Origin: Bacteroidaceae bacterium
Lineage (GTDB): Bacteria > Bacteroidota > Bacteroidia > Bacteroidales > Bacteroidaceae
Direction: 5' to 3'
Length of the DNA stretch: 40,191 bases
Assembly: GCA_024401305.1 (NCBI GenBank)
Contig: JAKSLI010000028.1
Location: forward strand, 1 to 40,191
Below the pieces are notes generated by a model, which was given only the letters and a program-made list of their open reading frames with translations, did no database searches and was not told the DNA's origin. Made by a program: the position numbers and the translations under genes. Below, in pieces: positions 1 through 8,593 of the stretch (the first letter of the stretch is position 1; each line of letters begins with the position of its first letter).

Positions 1-2
1 CT

Positions 3-563
3 TGTACAACTAACTGCTTGGCTCCAATGGCTGCAGCTCTCCACGCTTACGCTCCTATCCAGTCAGGTATCATGTCAACAATCCACGCTTACACTGGCGA
101 CCAGATGATCCTCGACGGTCCTCAGCGCAAGGGTGACCTCCGCCGTTCACGCGCAGGTGCTCAGAACATCGTTCCTAACTCAACTGGTGCTGCTAAGGCT
201 ATCGGTCTCGTAATCCCAGAGCTCAACGGTAAGCTCATCGGTTCTGCTCAGCGTGTTCCAACTCCTACAGGTTCTACAACTATCCTCGTTGCTGTAGTTA
301 AGGGTAAGGACGTAACAGTTGAGGGTATCAACGCTGCAATGAAGGCTGCTGGTACTGAATCATTCGGTTACACTGAGGATCAGATCGTTTCTTCTGACAT
401 CATCGGTATGAAGTTCGGTTCTCTCTTCGACGCAACTCAGACTATGGTTGCTAAGATCGACGAGGATACTTACCAGGTACAGGTTGTTTCTTGGTACGAC
501 AACGAGAACTCTTACACTTCTCAGATGGTTCGCACTATCAAGTACTTCGCAGAGAACGTATAA
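3..563 (+). CDS. gap: Glyceraldehyde-3-phosphate dehydrogenase, C-terminal part (5' end outside window)
   Basis: Cytoplasmic glycolytic enzyme that oxidises glyceraldehyde-3-phosphate with NAD and phosphate. Only the C-terminal 186 residues are present. The first full codon (base 3) is the catalytic cysteine of the conserved CTTNCLAP motif, so the NAD-binding domain lies upstream of the window. The catalytic-domain sequence is intact: the IHAYTGDQ segment holds the active-site histidine, the [20 protein letters not shown] block binds phosphate, and WYDNENSY is near the end. An apparent start at base 18 or 27 is internal and not real. Codon use is strongly biased (many CTC, GGT, GCT, AAG), as expected for a highly expressed gene. 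A strong terminator follows. Confidence 0.97.
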   Translation, partial: CTTNCLAPMAAALHAYAPIQSGIMSTIHAYTGDQMILDGPQRKGDLRRSRAGAQNIVPNSTGAAKAIGLVIPELNGKLIGSAQRVPTPTGSTTILVAVVKGKDVTVEGINAAMKAAGTESFGYTEDQIVSSDIIGMKFGSLFDATQTMVAKIDEDTYQVQVVSWYDNENSYTSQMVRTIKYFAENV

Positions 564-600
564 TTCTCCGACTTAACTTGGTTCTAAACCATAACCACAA

Positions 601-636
601 GCCACGCTTCTCACTACGAGTTGCGTGGCTTTTTTT
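601..636 (+). terminator. Intrinsic terminator of gap
   Basis: The 7-bp arms GCCACGC (601-607) and GCGTGGC (623-629) are followed at once by a run of seven T (630-636). It lies 38 bases after the gap stop codon. Confidence 0.85.
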
Positions 637-655
637 GTCATGTTAATATTTATGA

Positions 656-803
656 TCAATAAATCAGACTTATTGAACTTATGTCAAAAAGTAAGTCTAA
701 TAAGTTTAATTTATTGACAAAATACTTAAATATACTATCAATGAAATCAGACTTATTGAACTTATAATTATCTGCATCAGTTTAATAAGTTTATTTTATT
801 GAT
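656..803. repeat. Two consecutive copies of an imperfect 26-bp dyad
   Basis: Copy 1 has arms at 656-681 and 692-717 that match at 22 of 26 positions when one is reverse-complemented. Copy 2 has related arms at 738-764 and 778-803. The block CAGACTTATTGAACTTA is shared exactly by the left arms of both copies. All arms contain ACTTATT and are very AT-rich. The pair fills the gap between the gap terminator and the GH127 promoter, so it could be a tandem operator or a small duplicated palindromic element. No ORF is visible here. Confidence 0.7.
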
Positions 804-822
804 AATTTTACATTACTTAATT

Positions 823-852
823 TTGTGATTATCAAAGATTTTGTTAATTTTG
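823..852 (+). promoter_or_regulatory. Bacteroidetes-type promoter of the GH127 gene
   Basis: A -33 TTG lies at 823-825 and a -7 box TAATTTTG at 845-852, with the usual spacing. It is 28 bases upstream of the ATG at 880 and supports that start over an in-frame TTG at 841, which would lie inside the promoter. Confidence 0.7.
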
Positions 853-879
853 CAGTTGAAAACTAAACCTATAAACGCT

Positions 880-3816
880 ATGAACCTTAAAATGACCTTA
901 TTGTCGGTGGCATTGGCTTTCACTGCATCGCTTTCCGCACAAGACAAACTTTACAAAGACGAATTTCCTATCAGTCAGGTGAAACTCCTTGACGGACCTC
1001 TAAAGCACGCACAGGATCTTAACATCAAAGTGCTGCTTCAATATGACTGTGACCGACTGCTTGCACCATATCTCAAGGAAGCTGGACTCACACCAAAGGG
1101 CAAGAGCTATCCGAACTGGGATGGACTTGACGGTCATGTTGGTGGTCATTATCTCACAGCCATGGCTCTCAACGCAGCAGCAGGCAATGCGGAATGTCAG
1201 AAGCGCATGGAATATTTCATCAGTGAACTTGAGAAGTGCGCAGAGGCAAACGCAAAGAACCATCCGGAATGGGGTAAAGGCTATGTGGGCGGTGTGCCTG
1301 GTAGCGATCGCGTGTGGTCTGCATTGAAGAAAGGCGACTTGGGACCTTATCGCGGAACTTGGGTGGCATGGTATAATGTTCATAAGATGTACGCAGGTCT
1401 CCGTGACGCATGGCTTTATTGTGGAAACGAGAAGGCTAAAGCGCTCTATATCGGCTTCTGTGATTGGGCAATTGACATCACAGCCGGTTTCTCTGATGAA
1501 CTTATGGAGCAGATGCTCGGTGAGGAGCATGGCGGTATCAATGAGGTAATCGCAGATGCTTACGCTATAACAAAGGACGAAAAGTATCTCAAGGCAGCAA
1601 AGCGCTTCTCTCACAAATGGCTTCTCAATCCGATGAAGGAGCATAACGGCAAGCACCTGGACCTGATTCACGCAAACACTCAGGTGCCAAAGGTTGTCGG
1701 CTTTGCACGTGTAGCAAAGCTCTCTGGCGATCAGAACTATCTCGAGGCAAGCCGCTTCTTCTGGGACGAGGTTGTTAATCGTCGCAGTCTTTCCGTAGGT
1801 GGTAACAGCCGTCGTGAGCACTTCCCAAGCAAGGAAGCTTGCATCGACTGGACACAGGACATCGACGGTCTTGAGTCATGCAACACAAACAATATGCTCA
1901 AGCTCACGGAGATTCTCTATAGCATGAATCATGACAACGCATTATACGCAGATTTCTTTGAGCGTGCTACATTCAATCATATCCTTTCTACTCAGCATCC
2001 TGAGCATGGTGGCTATGTTTATTTCACATCGGCTCGCCCTCGCCACTATCGCAACTATTCAGTGCCAAACGAGGCTATGTGGTGTTGTGTCGGCACAGGT
2101 ATGGAGAACCATGGCAAGTATGGTCAGTTTATCTATACTCACAACGACGACAAGATGCTCAGCGTAAATCTTTATGCAGCTTCAGAACTCAACTGGAAGG
2201 AAACAGGCTTGCAACTTCGTCAGGAAACGCAGTTCCCTTACGGCGAATCAAGCAAGATCACTATCACAAAGAGCAAGAAGAAGGCTTTCGTTATGCGCTT
2301 CCGCTATCCATCTTGGGTACGTAAGGGCGAGTTTGTTGTCAAGATAAACGGCAAGGTTTGGACAACGGGAACCGAGAAGCCTGGCACATACGTTGATATT
2401 ACGAAGAAATGGAAGAAGGGCGATGTCATTGAAATTGATTTCCCTATGCACGCAAGCATCGAGCACATGCCAAATGTTCCGCAGTATGTCAGCATAATGT
2501 ACGGTCCAATCGTTCTTGGTATGAAGACTGGCACAGAGGATCTCCATCATCTCCTTGCCGACGACAGCCGCTTTGGACAGCTTGCATCTGGCAAGAAACT
2601 TCCTGTTGACAAGGCACCATATCTCATTGCAAACAAGGTGGAGGACATTGCAAACGACCTCGTTCCTGTACCTGGTCATCCGCTTCATTTCACTCTCAAG
2701 ACTCGCATGGAGAACAAGGAGTCAATCGCTTCACAGCCATCATTCAGTGGTCAGCCTGAACTCCAGCCATTCTTTGAAATCCACGACTCTCGCTATATGC
2801 TCTATTGGCTTGCACTCAGCAGCGATGGTTACAAGGAATACATCGACAATCTTGCAAAGGCAGAGCAGGAGCGTCTTGCCCTTGAAGCACGCACAGTGGA
2901 TAAGGTTCAGCCAGGCGAACAGCAGCCAGAAAGCGACCACTTCATGGAGATTGACGGTCAGTCAAACAAGGGCTATACAAACGATGTTCCTTTCCGTGAC
3001 GCTCGTAACGGTGCTTCATTCAGTTACCTCTTGCAGACAAAGGGCGAGAAGGAACTCAGCCTCCGCATCCGTTATTGGGGACAGGACGAATGGCGCACTT
3101 GTGAGTATGACCTCTACGTTGATGATGTTCTCGTGAAGAGTGTCAACAACTCAAGGAAGTGGCGTAGCTCACAGTGGAAGTATGAAACTTACGCAATTCC
3201 ATCTTCTGCACTCGAAGGCAAGAAGCAGGTTCGCGTCAAGTTCGTCTCAAAGCCAGGTCGTCAGGTAGGCGAAATTTATGAGGTTAGACTCCTTCGCCCA
3301 GAGATGAAATATAAGGAAGTTAGTTATTCTACTCCAAACATTGATACTCTGAAAGTAAATGAGGTTCAAGGAGTTATACTCCACCACACAGCTTTGCCAA
3401 CAGTTCAGCAGTCTCTTACTGAACTGTCGGTAGGCGCTCGTGGAGTAGGCACACATGTTGTTATTGACACCGATGGCACAAGATACGTGATGTGTCCACC
3501 AACAGCAGTTACTTTCCACGCCGGGAAGTCAATCTTGAATGGCAGGGAACACTGTAATGATTTCACTATCGGAATTGAGTTCCAGGGCAATACCGTGGAA
3601 AAACCATTGACCGACGACCAGATTCAAAGTGCAATAGAATACCTACTGCCAATAATTCGCGAGCACAATATTCCCCTTGCCAATATCGTGACACACGAAG
3701 CAATCCGCAAGGCATACAAGAAGAAGTATCCAAAGGACAAGGTTGCAGGAAAAGTTGACATCACACCTGCGGAATATGCACGATTCATGGCTGCGATAGG
3801 GCAGTATGTAGATTGA
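880..3816 (+). CDS. Secreted GH127-family glycoside hydrolase fused to an N-acetylmuramoyl-L-alanine amidase (Amidase_2) domain
   Basis: The protein has 978 aa from the ATG at 880; the upstream TTG is rejected because it lies in the promoter. Residues 1-20 form a signal peptide ending in SLSA. Residues about 25-560 are the GH127 (DUF1680, beta-L-arabinofuranosidase type) catalytic fold. By comparison with the characterised HypBA1 enzyme, the ExC pair E332/C334 (LESCNTNN) and the CC pair C402/C403 (MWCCVGTG) match the zinc-cysteine centre, and REHF (E313) is the candidate acid/base. Beta-rich accessory domains follow, including the IHDSRYMLYW motif. Residues about 825-975 are an Amidase_2/AmpD-like domain with plausible zinc ligands H835 (LHHTA), H939 (VTHE) and D960 (GKVDITP). 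The family suggests hydrolysis of beta-L-arabinofuranosides in the periplasm or outside the cell. The added peptidoglycan-amidase domain is unexpected, and whether both halves are active is unknown. Confidence 0.88.
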   Translation: MNLKMTLLSVALAFTASLSAQDKLYKDEFPISQVKLLDGPLKHAQDLNIKVLLQYDCDRLLAPYLKEAGLTPKGKSYPNWDGLDGHVGGHYLTAMALNAAAGNAECQKRMEYFISELEKCAEANAKNHPEWGKGYVGGVPGSDRVWSALKKGDLGPYRGTWVAWYNVHKMYAGLRDAWLYCGNEKAKALYIGFCDWAIDITAGFSDELMEQMLGEEHGGINEVIADAYAITKDEKYLKAAKRFSHKWLLNPMKEHNGKHLDLIHANTQVPKVVGFARVAKLSGDQNYLEASRFFWDEVVNRRSLSVGGNSRREHFPSKEACIDWTQDIDGLESCNTNNMLKLTEILYSMNHDNALYADFFERATFNHILSTQHPEHGGYVYFTSARPRHYRNYSVPNEAMWCCVGTGMENHGKYGQFIYTHNDDKMLSVNLYAASELNWKETGLQLRQETQFPYGESSKITITKSKKKAFVMRFRYPSWVRKGEFVVKINGKVWTTGTEKPGTYVDITKKWKKGDVIEIDFPMHASIEHMPNVPQYVSIMYGPIVLGMKTGTEDLHHLLADDSRFGQLASGKKLPVDKAPYLIANKVEDIANDLVPVPGHPLHFTLKTRMENKESIASQPSFSGQPELQPFFEIHDSRYMLYWLALSSDGYKEYIDNLAKAEQERLALEARTVDKVQPGEQQPESDHFMEIDGQSNKGYTNDVPFRDARNGASFSYLLQTKGEKELSLRIRYWGQDEWRTCEYDLYVDDVLVKSVNNSRKWRSSQWKYETYAIPSSALEGKKQVRVKFVSKPGRQVGEIYEVRLLRPEMKYKEVSYSTPNIDTLKVNEVQGVILHHTALPTVQQSLTELSVGARGVGTHVVIDTDGTRYVMCPPTAVTFHAGKSILNGREHCNDFTIGIEFQGNTVEKPLTDDQIQSAIEYLLPIIREHNIPLANIVTHEAIRKAYKKKYPKDKVAGKVDITPAEYARFMAAIGQYVD

Positions 3817-3867
3817 TGTTAATAAAAATCGACAAGATTAAGCGCTAACAGCAAATCTAGTTACACG

Positions 3868-3967
3868 AATAGCTACTGCAACATTTGCAACATTTGCAAC
3901 AACTGCAACATTTGCAACAAATAAACACGAATCCCGTACTCCACGCGAAATGGAATACGGGATTTTT
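3868..3967 (+). repeat. Nonamer-array repeat with stem-loop, copy 1
   Basis: AATAGCTACT is followed by five 9-bp units of the GCAACATTT type. A short linker (AACACG) leads to a stem with arms 3930-3943 and 3951-3964 (AATCCCGTACTCCA / TGGAATACGGGATT, one internal mismatch), ending in TTTTT. Placed just after GH127, it may act as its terminator. Copies 2 and 3 have the same architecture. Confidence 0.8.
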
Positions 3968-4067
3968 CATGAACCTGACGATTTGAGCAAGTCAATGTAT
4001 AGAGTAAACTGTTTGGCTAATCAAAATAAATGATTTATTGATTTATTGTAAAAATATGCATAAAAAG

Positions 4068-4099
4068 TTGTAAGTAATGAAAAATTATACTTATCTTTG
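4068..4099 (+). promoter_or_regulatory. Promoter of the small ORF/DUF6169 pair
   Basis: TTG at 4068-4070 and TATCTTTG at 4092-4099 fit the Bacteroidetes consensus. The -7 box is 19 bases before the ATG at 4119. Confidence 0.65.
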
Positions 4100-4118
4100 C
4101 AGCACAAAACAATAGAAT

Positions 4119-4274
4119 ATGGTAAAAATCAGACAATTCAACTCAATTGATGAACTCAGGGCTGCATTCGCAGAGTCAGTGAGTCGTAAGAAACGATTAG
4201 AATTGATGCTTCGTTCCGGTGCCAGTGCCGAAGAACTCAAGGCTGCTGGCATAAACATGGTACCTATTTCATAA
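4119..4274 (+). CDS. Small conserved-looking hypothetical protein (51 aa)
   Basis: The ORF starts MVKIRQFNSIDELRAAF and ends INMVPIS. I do not recognise a family. The sequence is probably all helical with a basic stretch in the middle (SRKKRLELM). A consensus promoter lies immediately upstream. The stop is only four bases before the DUF6169 start, so the two genes form one transcription unit. The small-then-larger arrangement resembles a toxin-antitoxin or regulator-effector pair, but nothing in the sequence proves it. Confidence 0.6.
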   Translation: MVKIRQFNSIDELRAAFAESVSRKKRLELMLRSGASAEELKAAGINMVPIS

Positions 4275-4278
4275 GATC

Positions 4279-4776
4279 ATGCAAGGACTCTCATCTGAAC
4301 GCATCAACCAGACATCTCCGTACAAAGTAATTTCTGCGGGGGAAGGCGTTGTGCGCTTTATCACAGACAATGCTTTAGTCTATGAAGCAGGTTTTCTTGA
4401 AGATTATTCCATAGTTGAAGAAGACGGATTTCAATTCTACTTAAAGGAAATTTCAGGAAAGTCAGCTTCTGCTGATGTGAAAATCATGCAGACCATTTGG
4501 GCTGTCTTTGAGGAGTTTTTTGCACAAAACGAATCGGTAGTTCTTTATATCTGTGATGTTTCCGATGGTCATCAGGCAGCAAGAGCCCGTATTTTTGCTA
4601 AGTGGTTCCATACTTTTGAACACGAGGAACGATATACTTTTATTGATAGTAATATTACTTTTGAAGAAATCAGTTATTTTGCAGCAGCAATCATAGCAAA
4701 GTCCAATCCTCATCACGACGAATATCGAGATGCATTCATTGAATTTCAGAAAAGTATTGAGGATAAGTTAAGATGA
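4279..4776 (+). CDS. DUF6169-like protein (165 aa)
   Basis: The ATG start is four bases after the preceding stop. The protein resembles the Bacteroidetes DUF6169 family in length and overall pattern; this assignment is from memory. It opens with a short beta-rich N-terminus (PYKVISAGEGVVRFIT). The central part, ESVVLYICDVSDGHQAARARIFAKWF, has a conserved-looking D-x-x-D-G-H-Q-A-x-x-R core, and the C-terminus is helical. There is no signal peptide or membrane segment, so it should be cytoplasmic. The biochemical function is unknown. It converges on the minus-strand defence operon, with a repeat element between them. Confidence 0.6.
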   Translation: MQGLSSERINQTSPYKVISAGEGVVRFITDNALVYEAGFLEDYSIVEEDGFQFYLKEISGKSASADVKIMQTIWAVFEEFFAQNESVVLYICDVSDGHQAARARIFAKWFHTFEHEERYTFIDSNITFEEISYFAAAIIAKSNPHHDEYRDAFIEFQKSIEDKLR

Positions 4777-4829
4777 GTTTCACACCCATACGATACTTTA
4801 TGTCGTAGTTGAAGATGAAGATATGTCTA

Positions 4830-4919
4830 AATAGCTACTGCAACATTTGCAACAAACGCAACATTGCAACAAATAAAACACGAATCCCGTACTCCACACA
4901 AAATGGAATACGGGATTTG
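4830..4919 (+). repeat. Nonamer-array repeat with stem-loop, copy 2
   Basis: Same design as copy 1: AATAGCTACT, three GCAACA units with slightly irregular spacing, then stem arms 4883-4896 and 4904-4917 that repeat the copy 1 stem exactly, including its single mismatch. It lies between convergent genes (DUF6169 and the HerA-like gene), where it could end both transcripts. Confidence 0.8.
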
Positions 4920-4969
4920 TTCATATTGATCTCAATTCTGATATCATACAGGTAATACTTTAATCCGTA

Positions 4970-6568
4970 TTATATCAGGTGCGTCACCTTTATCTTCTTC
5001 CAATGCTTGCCGATACCAAGTGCCATCGCCTGAGCATCCTTTGTTATCAGTTCCCCCTTCTGCAAACCAGTAATAGCTTGCTTCAGTTCTTGAAGTTGAC
5101 TGCCGTTCACACCAAACAAATCCTTCAGCACGCAGTCGTTCTGCTGCTGTTGGCGCATGATCAAAGGATATTGCGCATTGGCGTAGAAGTCAAAATGCTT
5201 TGACTTGAAGTCATCCATATTCTGACTGGCAAAGATGATGCTCATACCTTTGTTTCTTCCCACCTTTATGAGATTCTTCAAAGGCTGGTTCTCAAAGCCT
5301 AGCATATAGTGAGCCTCGTCTATAATCGTAAAATGTCGTAGTTCCACACGCTCATCGTTTACCTGCTGACTAGGAAGATTGTCGTAGATGTTGTTCAGTT
5401 TAGATATCACGAAATAGACAATAGCCTTCGCCATGATTCCGTCTTTTTCAAACTGTCCGAGATTGATGATGTTGCAAGTGTGAACCAAGTCTATCTTATC
5501 CTCCTCGCTGAAGATATTGTTTCTCACCAACTGGTTGAGCACAGACTTTACACTGTCCGTATCATCCTGCTTCTTTTCCGGCATGAGCAGAGTGTAGTTG
5601 TCAAGCACATCCTTGAATGTTATCGGCTTGAAATGCTTCTTCTTGTAAGCCTCAATGATAGCCTCGCTTAGTCGGTTGTCCATATTAGCACTAATCTTCG
5701 CTGGAGATATAGCGCTCAAGGCATTCGACATTGATGTGGCATATAGGTTCAACTCATTGATAGGCTTTCCTGTGAAGTCCTTGAAAGGCGTGAATGGCAG
5801 CGGCTTCTCCATCGGATTTAGCACAGCAGAACTGTCCGTCTCAAACAGTTGCAGCCAATGCGCATTTGCCGGATCAGAGAATTCACCCTTGTAGTCAAAC
5901 AGAAGGAAGTTCACAGGATAATGGGTATCGGCAGATGCAGAACGTAGTTGCTGAATAAGTACGGCAAGAAGGTTTGACTTGCCCGAGCCAGTCGTTCCAG
6001 CTACAAGCACCTGAGTGTTCGTTATAGCCTTTGAGTTCAGGTCAAGGCGTGCCTCCATCTCATCATCGTACATACCGATAAGCAACTCCAAAGCAGGAAT
6101 ATCCGAAGCCGATTTTCCACCACGAAGAGGCGAGAAGTGAAGCCATTCGTCCATTGTTCCCTCTTGCATCAGAAGGTCATGGCCACGCAGAATCTCCCTA
6201 CCCACAACCTTACTTGCGAAAGCCTTGTGTTTCCAGTCGCCATCAATGTCATGATAGCGCATCTTTATCAAGGACTCAAACAGTTGTCCTATCTGGTTCT
6301 TCGTATAGAAAGTCGTAGCATACGGAGTATTGGAAACCTTTAGCGGGAAATCAGAAAGGTCATCCACTCGGCGTGCAGACTTGTCGCTCAATCCCACAAG
6401 CAGGCAGAATCTCAACACCGTACTCATGGTAAGTGTAACAGGTCTCACCGAGTCCGAATATTCTTTCAGATTGATATGCTGTTCAAGCATGGTCTTAACG
6501 TCTTGTATTCTGTCGTTAAGACCTTCTATCGACACAGCTATGTTTATCTTGAAACTATCTACTTTCAT
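4970..6568 (-). CDS. DndE-like domain fused to a HerA/FtsK-type ATPase
   Basis: This 532-aa cytoplasmic protein is the last gene of the six-gene operon. Residues about 1-140 resemble DndE, with a hydrophobic LRFCLLVGLS helix (52-61) and a late RGHDLL motif (128-133). Residues about 145-510 are a HerA-family ATPase: Walker A GTTGSGKS (191-198), FDYKGEF (224-230), Walker B TIIDEAH (414-420) and a polar ASQN sensor (447-450). HerA-like ATPases form hexameric rings that move DNA; DndE binds DNA in phosphorothioate systems. The start lies seven bases after the upstream DndD-like stop. The ATPase call is secure; the DndE call rests on pattern only. DndE is usually a separate protein of roughly 110-130 aa, so the fusion is notable. 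It may couple DNA engagement to translocation. Confidence 0.8.
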   Translation of the reverse strand: MKVDSFKINIAVSIEGLNDRIQDVKTMLEQHINLKEYSDSVRPVTLTMSTVLRFCLLVGLSDKSARRVDDLSDFPLKVSNTPYATTFYTKNQIGQLFESLIKMRYHDIDGDWKHKAFASKVVGREILRGHDLLMQEGTMDEWLHFSPLRGGKSASDIPALELLIGMYDDEMEARLDLNSKAITNTQVLVAGTTGSGKSNLLAVLIQQLRSASADTHYPVNFLLFDYKGEFSDPANAHWLQLFETDSSAVLNPMEKPLPFTPFKDFTGKPINELNLYATSMSNALSAISPAKISANMDNRLSEAIIEAYKKKHFKPITFKDVLDNYTLLMPEKKQDDTDSVKSVLNQLVRNNIFSEEDKIDLVHTCNIINLGQFEKDGIMAKAIVYFVISKLNNIYDNLPSQQVNDERVELRHFTIIDEAHYMLGFENQPLKNLIKVGRNKGMSIIFASQNMDDFKSKHFDFYANAQYPLIMRQQQQNDCVLKDLFGVNGSQLQELKQAITGLQKGELITKDAQAMALGIGKHWKKIKVTHLI

Positions 6569-6575
6569 AATCCGT

Positions 6576-8588
6576 TCAATCCATTAATTGTTCGCCAAAA
6601 TAGTCTTCGCTCACCGTAGTGCATTGCTGCTCCTTGTCACGATGCAAGGTATAAGTTCTTGCCACATAAGCTTCCACTTTCTTGAAGTCACGCTCTGTCG
6701 TGATTTCCGTATCGGTGCTTAGCAGGATTGTCTGATGCGCAAGATCTGGGAAGTATTGTTCCAGAATCACTTCGCGGCTTTCCTTGTCGAGCACACCCAT
6801 CACAGTGTCTATCATTACCGGTGGGTCGTAGTCACCAAGTTCATAGAGCACCTTCAGCAGCACCTGCATTACCGTCTGCTTTGCTCCAGCATTCAGTTGG
6901 CTAAGGTAAATCTCATTGCCGTTTTTATGGTAAATCTTGAAAGAAATCTCATCAGCATTGCCAGCAGACAGCTCTACCCTACCGATATATCCAGCATAGA
7001 TTACGAGATTGATGTTCAGCTGGTCACGCATCATGCGCTCTATGCTTGCCTTCTTTGCTGCAAGAAGCTTTACTGAGAGCGACTTGAAGAAGTCAGGCAG
7101 TTTGCAGAGCATGTCATACTGAGGGTCAGGCACTTGCGGAATGTCGTAGTCGTAAGTGGCAATCTTCTTGCTCAGGGTTTCAATCTCCTTTGTCAGTTGG
7201 TCGATGGCAAACTTCAGTTCTTTCGTGTTCTTGTCGTTGCTTTCATACATTTCTATTATGCTGTAGTCTGCACCTAGCAGCGTCTGTCGGAACTCGTTCA
7301 GCTGCTTCCTTCTATGTGGAAGTTCGTCTATTTCCAAGTTCAAGCCTGTTCGCTTCTCATCCAGCATAACAAATGGATTCACATACGCAGCCTTCACAAG
7401 ATCGCCAAGCACCTTCACATCCGTATCGGAAAGGTTCGGATACTTGTCATCGCTCTTCTTGCCGTCGTTCTTGTGGGCAATAAGATAGCTCACAATAGCA
7501 GAAACATCAATGCGACCGATGCCGAAATGATGAGTCTTCAAATAATCCACAACATCATTCGTCACTCGCTCTATCTGACTGTTTGTTAGGTCATTGCTAT
7601 GCTCGGCGGCGATTCGGCTCTTTTCGTTCAGTATCAGTTCCACTTCTCCACGAACCATGTCGGCGAGCTTCGGAAAGAGAACTTTCGACTCCAGTTCTCG
7701 CGCTATGCCATCAGCCTCCTGCCTGTAGTCGGCTTCTTTCTTGTCAAAGTCCCTCAGGTTCTGCTCTATCTGACGAATCTTGTCGCGCATCACATCATCG
7801 TCATCCCTACCTTCCTTGGCACGGTTGTACATCTCCCTATGCTCATTGGCGTAGGCAAGAGCCTGGCTGTATTCCTCTTTCTTGCGTAAGAGTTCAGCTT
7901 CCTTCTCTGCTTTCTGTCGCTGAAGGTTCTCGTAGTCCTTGCGTTGCATTTCATTTTCCAGCTTTGCAGCCTTCTTCTCTGCAAGCAAAGCTTCTGACAT
8001 GGAGCGCAGACGACTGTATTTGTTGAAGCCCATCACGGAGTTTATGTTCTTCATGATGAGTTTGTTTATCTGCTCTTCCTTCACCAGTTCCGAAGTCTTC
8101 ATGGCATCGAATAGGAAGTAGTTGCTAAGTTCTCGTGGCAGGTTAGCCGCGATAATCTTGTTTACTATTTCCTCGTTCGTATTGCGTTGGGCAGCCGTAG
8201 AACCGCTGCCATAGATAAAGCGGTTGCCGTCCATGTTCAGTTCCACGCTTTCCCTCACGCTTCCGTCCATCAGCGTATATGATCTTTTCAGCTTGTATGG
8301 AGTAGTCTTTCCGAGCACAACGCCGGTAAAGGTCACTTCCAGAACGATGTTCTTTCGATCCATGCCTTCCTCGTTCTTCACTCCGGCATTGAATATCTCT
8401 TCAAACTGTCGCTTGTTCTTTATCTCCAACCCATAAAGAGCGCTGTAGATGGCATCAAAGAGCGTAGTTTTTCCGCATCCGTTGGCACCACCAATCAGTA
8501 TTATCGGACGGTCGTCAGTAACCTCAAGGTTCAGGTCAAGTTTCCTGTACGTCTTGTAGTTCTCTGCGTATATTCTTCTTATCTTCAT
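6576..8588 (-). CDS. DndD-like SMC/Rad50-type ATPase
   Basis: The protein has 670 aa. The N-terminal ATPase half has Walker A GGANGCGKTT (33-42), and long heptad-rich coiled coils occupy roughly 195-300 and 420-490. The C-terminal half carries the ABC-type signature LNAGAKQ (565-571), Walker B with IDTVMGVLD (593-601) and LLSTDTE (622-628). The arrangement DT-x-x-G-x-LD followed by REVILEQYFP and LLSTDTE is characteristic of DndD rather than RecF or SbcC. I see no CxxC zinc hook between the coils. In Dnd systems DndD is an ATPase of the DNA modification complex, but here no DndC sulfur-transfer partner is present, so it presumably serves the methyltransferase/nuclease genes. Its stop is seven bases before the next gene, and it starts five bases after the small gene. 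Confidence 0.85.
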   Translation of the reverse strand: MKIRRIYAENYKTYRKLDLNLEVTDDRPIILIGGANGCGKTTLFDAIYSALYGLEIKNKRQFEEIFNAGVKNEEGMDRKNIVLEVTFTGVVLGKTTPYKLKRSYTLMDGSVRESVELNMDGNRFIYGSGSTAAQRNTNEEIVNKIIAANLPRELSNYFLFDAMKTSELVKEEQINKLIMKNINSVMGFNKYSRLRSMSEALLAEKKAAKLENEMQRKDYENLQRQKAEKEAELLRKKEEYSQALAYANEHREMYNRAKEGRDDDDVMRDKIRQIEQNLRDFDKKEADYRQEADGIARELESKVLFPKLADMVRGEVELILNEKSRIAAEHSNDLTNSQIERVTNDVVDYLKTHHFGIGRIDVSAIVSYLIAHKNDGKKSDDKYPNLSDTDVKVLGDLVKAAYVNPFVMLDEKRTGLNLEIDELPHRRKQLNEFRQTLLGADYSIIEMYESNDKNTKELKFAIDQLTKEIETLSKKIATYDYDIPQVPDPQYDMLCKLPDFFKSLSVKLLAAKKASIERMMRDQLNINLVIYAGYIGRVELSAGNADEISFKIYHKNGNEIYLSQLNAGAKQTVMQVLLKVLYELGDYDPPVMIDTVMGVLDKESREVILEQYFPDLAHQTILLSTDTEITTERDFKKVEAYVARTYTLHRDKEQQCTTVSEDYFGEQLMD

Positions 8589-8593
8589 AGTAA

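Noticed and set aside
841-879. Upstream TTG start for the GH127 gene
   Set aside because: It lies within the promoter -7 region and would put 13 residues ahead of a normal signal peptide.
1000-1821. 273-codon frame opposite the GH127 gene, and similar long frames opposite 9763-11190
   Set aside because: They are shadows on the antisense strand of well-supported genes with clear family motifs.
4970-8588. A full Dnd phosphorothioation system
   Set aside because: No cysteine desulfurase (DndA), DndB or DndC sulfur-transfer protein is present; the modification gene is an adenine methyltransferase.
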